In this document: positions 61,138 through 64,000 of the stretch, piece by piece
Layout: the number at the start of each line of letters is the position of its first letter
Position numbering within the stretch: position 1 is the first letter of the stretch
Source: Phycisphaerae bacterium
Lineage (GTDB): Bacteria > Planctomycetota > Phycisphaerae > Sedimentisphaerales > UBA12454
Direction: 5' to 3'
Assembly: GCA_041652575.1 (NCBI GenBank)
Contig: JBAZHC010000002.1
Span: 226,032 to 290,031 of the forward strand
Length of the DNA: 64,000 nt
The notes under the pieces: model-generated
Seen by the model: only the letters and a program-made list of their open reading frames with translations
Told to the model about the DNA's origin: nothing
Database searches by the model: none
Made by a program: the position numbers and the translations under genes

Positions 61138-61947
61138 TTATCTGGTTTTTCTATGAATAAGACTTACCAGTCCTGCTCCCAGCAACACTAAAGTACAGGG
61201 TTCTGGAATGAACATGGCATCGTAATTCTGCTGTATTTCTGCCTGCGACAAGGCTCTGTTGTAGTAAGTAACTTCGTCGATCAGGCCATTGAAACCGGCA
61301 CTGCCTTCAGAACCTCCGATATACAAGCCATAGCTGGTTATGCCGGTGTTAGTTCCTGTTCCTGTTCCCTTCACAATTCCATCGATATAGATTTTTGCTG
61401 TACCGGTTGAAGTGCCGGCATTCCAATCATAAGTAACAACCACATAGTGCCATGTGGTGTGTAAATCTAAAACATAAGGTACATCAACTCCCGACAGATC
61501 GAAGTTGCCCCAATGGGCGTAGTTAACCCTGTCATCATTCCAGTCGCGGTTATTCCAAAGCATCCAGCCGCCAGTACCCGCCCCCACCTTGGTAACGATA
61601 TATCTGGCATCGTATCCGGTAGGAGTGCCTACCTTGATCCATGCGCCTACTGTTCGCGATGACGTGTTCAAACTTGCATCATCAGCCACGGCCACGTAAG
61701 AGCCTAATGACTTGGTGAAATTCAGCGAGTAGCTACTCCCAATTCCGGCCGTATCAGTTATGTACGACGTTGTACCGGTGATTACGCCAGCGTTACTCCC
61801 TGCGGAGTCAACAGCGGCACTACCACTGCCTTCGTCAAACGTCCAATGTGAAACCAGGCCGCTGGTCACAATGGTAGCATTGGAAATTACATTCATTACA
61901 AGCACCATTAACACAATAACTGTAACTCTTAAAATATTCTTCTTCAT
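61138..61947 (-). CDS. LamG-domain protein with PEP-CTERM anchor
   Basis: The 269 residues begin with signal MKKNILRVTVIVLMVLVMNV and hold one LamG/concanavalin-like domain (LVSHWTFDEGSGSAAVDSAGSNAGVITG...IDEVTYYNRALSQAEIQQNY). The end IPEPCTLVLLGAGLVSLIHRKTR is a PEP-CTERM sorting signal. It is exported and anchored, likely binding carbohydrate. The 3' third shares a near-identical 214 bp with the gene at the window end. Confidence 0.92.
   Translation of the reverse strand: MKKNILRVTVIVLMVLVMNVISNATIVTSGLVSHWTFDEGSGSAAVDSAGSNAGVITGTTSYITDTAGIGSSYSLNFTKSLGSYVAVADDASLNTSSRTVGAWIKVGTPTGYDARYIVTKVGAGTGGWMLWNNRDWNDDRVNYAHWGNFDLSGVDVPYVLDLHTTWHYVVVTYDWNAGTSTGTAKIYIDGIVKGTGTGTNTGITSYGLYIGGSEGSAGFNGLIDEVTYYNRALSQAEIQQNYDAMFIPEPCTLVLLGAGLVSLIHRKTR
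61225..61438. repeat. Near-identical repeat within two LamG genes
   Basis: 61225-61438 matches 63787-64000 with one mismatch seen (A/G at 61309), and may continue beyond the window. Surrounding parts of the two genes are much less alike, so this is a recent gene conversion or duplication. Confidence 0.9.
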
Positions 61948-62013
61948 TTTTTACACTCCTTCCTAAATTAAATTATAACTAAGTAAACTTTCACGCAAAT
62001 TTTTATGCTCTTT

Positions 62014-62886
62014 TTAAAATGTGCAATCACCGGTTACCCAGCCACAAACAAGCCAATCTGCGGCCATGGCTGCTAAGTCTCGGAAGTCGACGTAGCAATC
62101 ATTAGTCAAATCAGTAGTTGGACATTTAATGATTTGCATGGCGTTATAGTTTTGCAAAACTTCCTCGGCAGTCAAGGCTCTATTGTAAAAGGTAACTTCG
62201 TCAATTAGACCATTCAGCCCAAGCTCATCGCTACTTACAGTTTCGTCCCCTTGTGCACAGCCGATGGTCAAATCTTCTGTAGAGGAGTTGTATCCGGTAA
62301 TAGTATTGCTATACGCAAGAACTCCATCAATATACAGATTAGCCGTTGTTGCTTCCTTGGTGGCTACAACATAGTGCCACTTGTTAATATCTACAGCAGT
62401 CGAAGTAATTGCGACTATTCCATAGTGCCCGTAATCCCATTTGGTTCCGTTATCAACCAATCTCAACATCCAGCCGACTCCGCCACCTGCGACTGCGTTT
62501 GAGAATAGAAAAACCTCTTGGTTTTGGAGACCGATTGCCTTGACCCACAGTCCTACAGTCTTTCCATCTGTGTTTGTACCCGTAGGAGAGGTGTTCCGGA
62601 CAACTTGTCCGCCACTTGCGGTGTTAAAACTTATCGAGTACGTAGAACCTGCCCCGGCAACGTCTGTCGACCATGTGGGAAGATCGCCACCAGTAGTAAA
62701 ATTTGCAAAGGTACCATCATTCGATCCAACCGAATCTACGGTGGTATTCCCACTACCCTCTTCCATTTCCCAGTGTGAAACGAGACCGTTGGTTACAACA
62801 GGATTATGAGCACTCACAATAGTACATATTCCAAGTACTAGAAAACCAACGACTGCGTATCCTAAGATATGCTTTACATCTATCAT
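62014..62886 (-). CDS. LamG-domain protein with dockerin-like tail
   Basis: The signal sequence is DVKHILGYAVVGFLVLGICTIVSA. One LamG domain follows (LVSHWEMEEGSGNTTVDSVGSNDGTF...IDEVTFYNRALTAEEVLQNYNAM). The end is CPTTDLTNDCYVDFRDLAAMAADWLVCG, a planctomycete dockerin-like tail. It is 290 residues and likely secreted to act on, or bind, polysaccharides. Confidence 0.9.
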   Translation of the reverse strand: MIDVKHILGYAVVGFLVLGICTIVSAHNPVVTNGLVSHWEMEEGSGNTTVDSVGSNDGTFANFTTGGDLPTWSTDVAGAGSTYSISFNTASGGQVVRNTSPTGTNTDGKTVGLWVKAIGLQNQEVFLFSNAVAGGGVGWMLRLVDNGTKWDYGHYGIVAITSTAVDINKWHYVVATKEATTANLYIDGVLAYSNTITGYNSSTEDLTIGCAQGDETVSSDELGLNGLIDEVTFYNRALTAEEVLQNYNAMQIIKCPTTDLTNDCYVDFRDLAAMAADWLVCGWVTGDCTF

Positions 62887-62982
62887 AATTCTACTCCTTC
62901 CTTACTAAACCAAATCATTACTTGATTTTTTAAATTTGTTACTCAAGCGAATTCTGTTCTCTCGCGGCTAATGCATAAACAA

Positions 62983-64000
62983 TCAGGGAGTACAACCGGA
63001 CGGCGAACCACAAACAAGCCAATCTGCTGCAAGTGCCGCGAAATCCTGAAAGTCAACGTAGCAGTCACCTGTAAAATCAGAGACGGGGCAGTCGGACAGC
63101 GTGGCTTGGTAGGTCTGCAACGCTTCTGCCGCTGTTAACGCTCGATTGTAAATAGTAACTTCATCAATCAGACCATTTAGCCCAAGAACAGGATTGGCAC
63201 CTGCCATACCAATGACCAAAGGTCCGGCAGAAGCGTTATACCCGGAAAAAGCGGCACTTCCTGCAAAAGCTCCGTCAATATACAGTTTCATCGTTGTTGC
63301 ATCCTTGGTGGCCATAACATAATGCCAGTTGTTTATATTCGTAGCAGGTACATCAACCACGCCCACTCCCCAGTGTCCATACTCCCATGTTGTTCCATTG
63401 TTCAGGCTCAAGAACCAGCCATGGCCGGCAAAATCTGTGTTTGTAATTAGATAAATTTGTGAGTTCTGAGCACCGATGGCCTTGACCCACATTCCTACGG
63501 TCTTTTGATTTATGTCTATACCTGTAGGGGTTGCGTTCATGATAACTTGTCCACCACTTGTTGGATTGTTAAAGTTTATGGAGTATCCAGAGACAGGTCC
63601 GGGAACATCCGTTGACCATGCGGGGAGATCACCCTCAATATAGTTTGCGAGGATGCCATGATTTGACCCAACCGAGTCTGCAGCAATATTTCCGCTGCCT
63701 TCATTCATCTTCCAGTGCGAAATCAGGCTGTCCTCAAGAGATGGGGGCTGTGGTGGAAGTTGAGGAGCGTCATTGATGGCAGCCATATTCTGCTGTATTT
63801 CTGCCTGCGACAAGGCTCTGTTGTAGTAAGTAACTTCGTCGATCAGGCCATTGAAACCGGCACTGCCTTCAGGACCTCCGATATACAAGCCATAGCTGGT
63901 TATGCCGGTGTTAGTTCCTGTTCCTGTTCCCTTCACAATTCCATCGATATAGATTTTTGCTGTACCGGTTGAAGTGCCGGCATTCCAATCATAAGTAACA
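62983..64000 (-). CDS. Two-LamG protein, N-terminus beyond window
   Basis: The frame stays open to base 64000. The upstream part is the C-terminal half of one LamG domain (TYDWNAGTSTGTAKIYIDGIVKGTG..., nearly identical to 61225-61438). A complete second LamG domain follows after PQLPPQPPSLEDSLISHWKMNEGSGN. The end DCPVSDFTGDCYVDFQDFAALAADWLVCG is a dockerin-like tail. The short 317-residue version starting at 63936 is an artefact of a GTG inside the domain. Confidence 0.88.
   Translation of the reverse strand, partial: VTYDWNAGTSTGTAKIYIDGIVKGTGTGTNTGITSYGLYIGGPEGSAGFNGLIDEVTYYNRALSQAEIQQNMAAINDAPQLPPQPPSLEDSLISHWKMNEGSGNIAADSVGSNHGILANYIEGDLPAWSTDVPGPVSGYSINFNNPTSGGQVIMNATPTGIDINQKTVGMWVKAIGAQNSQIYLITNTDFAGHGWFLSLNNGTTWEYGHWGVGVVDVPATNINNWHYVMATKDATTMKLYIDGAFAGSAAFSGYNASAGPLVIGMAGANPVLGLNGLIDEVTIYNRALTAAEALQTYQATLSDCPVSDFTGDCYVDFQDFAALAADWLVCGSPSGCTP

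Overview
The window looks like chromosome of a planctomycete, most likely class Phycisphaerae. The flanks carry LamG-domain secreted proteins ending in a PEP-CTERM anchor or in dockerin-like DLxxDCYVDFxDLAxxAxDWL tails. There are also pseudopilins with a GFADGH tail and a sugar-catabolism operon built on a GH38 mannosidase. No rRNA or intact tRNA gene is present, so the phylum is an inference from these families.

Layout. (1) 1-4364: the end of a type I-C CRISPR-Cas locus (partial cas4, cas1, cas2, leader) and an array of 36 repeats and 35 spacers. (2) 4365 to about 54.4 kb: an integrated siphovirus-like prophage that starts 20 bp after the last CRISPR repeat. Its modules in order are: leftward tyrosine integrase and a frameshifted excisionase; XRE repressor, ImmA-type protease and two unknown proteins; a phage sigma factor; replication and recombination (Sak4-like ATPase, DUF669, RusA, helicase, primase-polymerase); a ParB-methyltransferase; a leftward operon of small proteins with a HARE-HTH protein; terminase; portal, protease-capsid fusion, connectors, tail tube, tape measure and a 1794-residue RCC1-containing tail protein. 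(3) Inside the prophage, between terminase and portal, a cargo block of about 8.5 kb with host-like genes (WYL regulator, multi-zinc-finger anti-sigma-like protein, pseudopilin, C39 peptidase with a cysteine-rich tail, dockerin protein), bounded by two about 90% similar copies of the terminase 3' end plus a zinc-ribbon gene. (4) 54.4-64 kb: a leftward host operon (URO-D-like protein, SIS protein, unknown protein, GH38 mannosidase) and three LamG proteins.

How it may work together. A 29-bp sequence occurs three times, unchanged, at module borders: leftward before xis/int, rightward before the replication genes, and rightward before the head genes. The sigma-factor gene ends 13 bp before the second copy. 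The simplest reading is a prophage regulon read by its own sigma factor. Accessory genes (Fic, PIN toxin-antitoxin, AbiE, the cargo block) sit at junctions, and two are flanked by duplicated 3' ends of the preceding core gene.

The CRISPR array is unusually informative. Four spacers are successive variants of one coding site, and two further pairs of spacers overlap each other by 18-19 nt. This suggests repeated sampling of the same evolving phage lineage. All functional calls are from reading the sequence; no database search was run.
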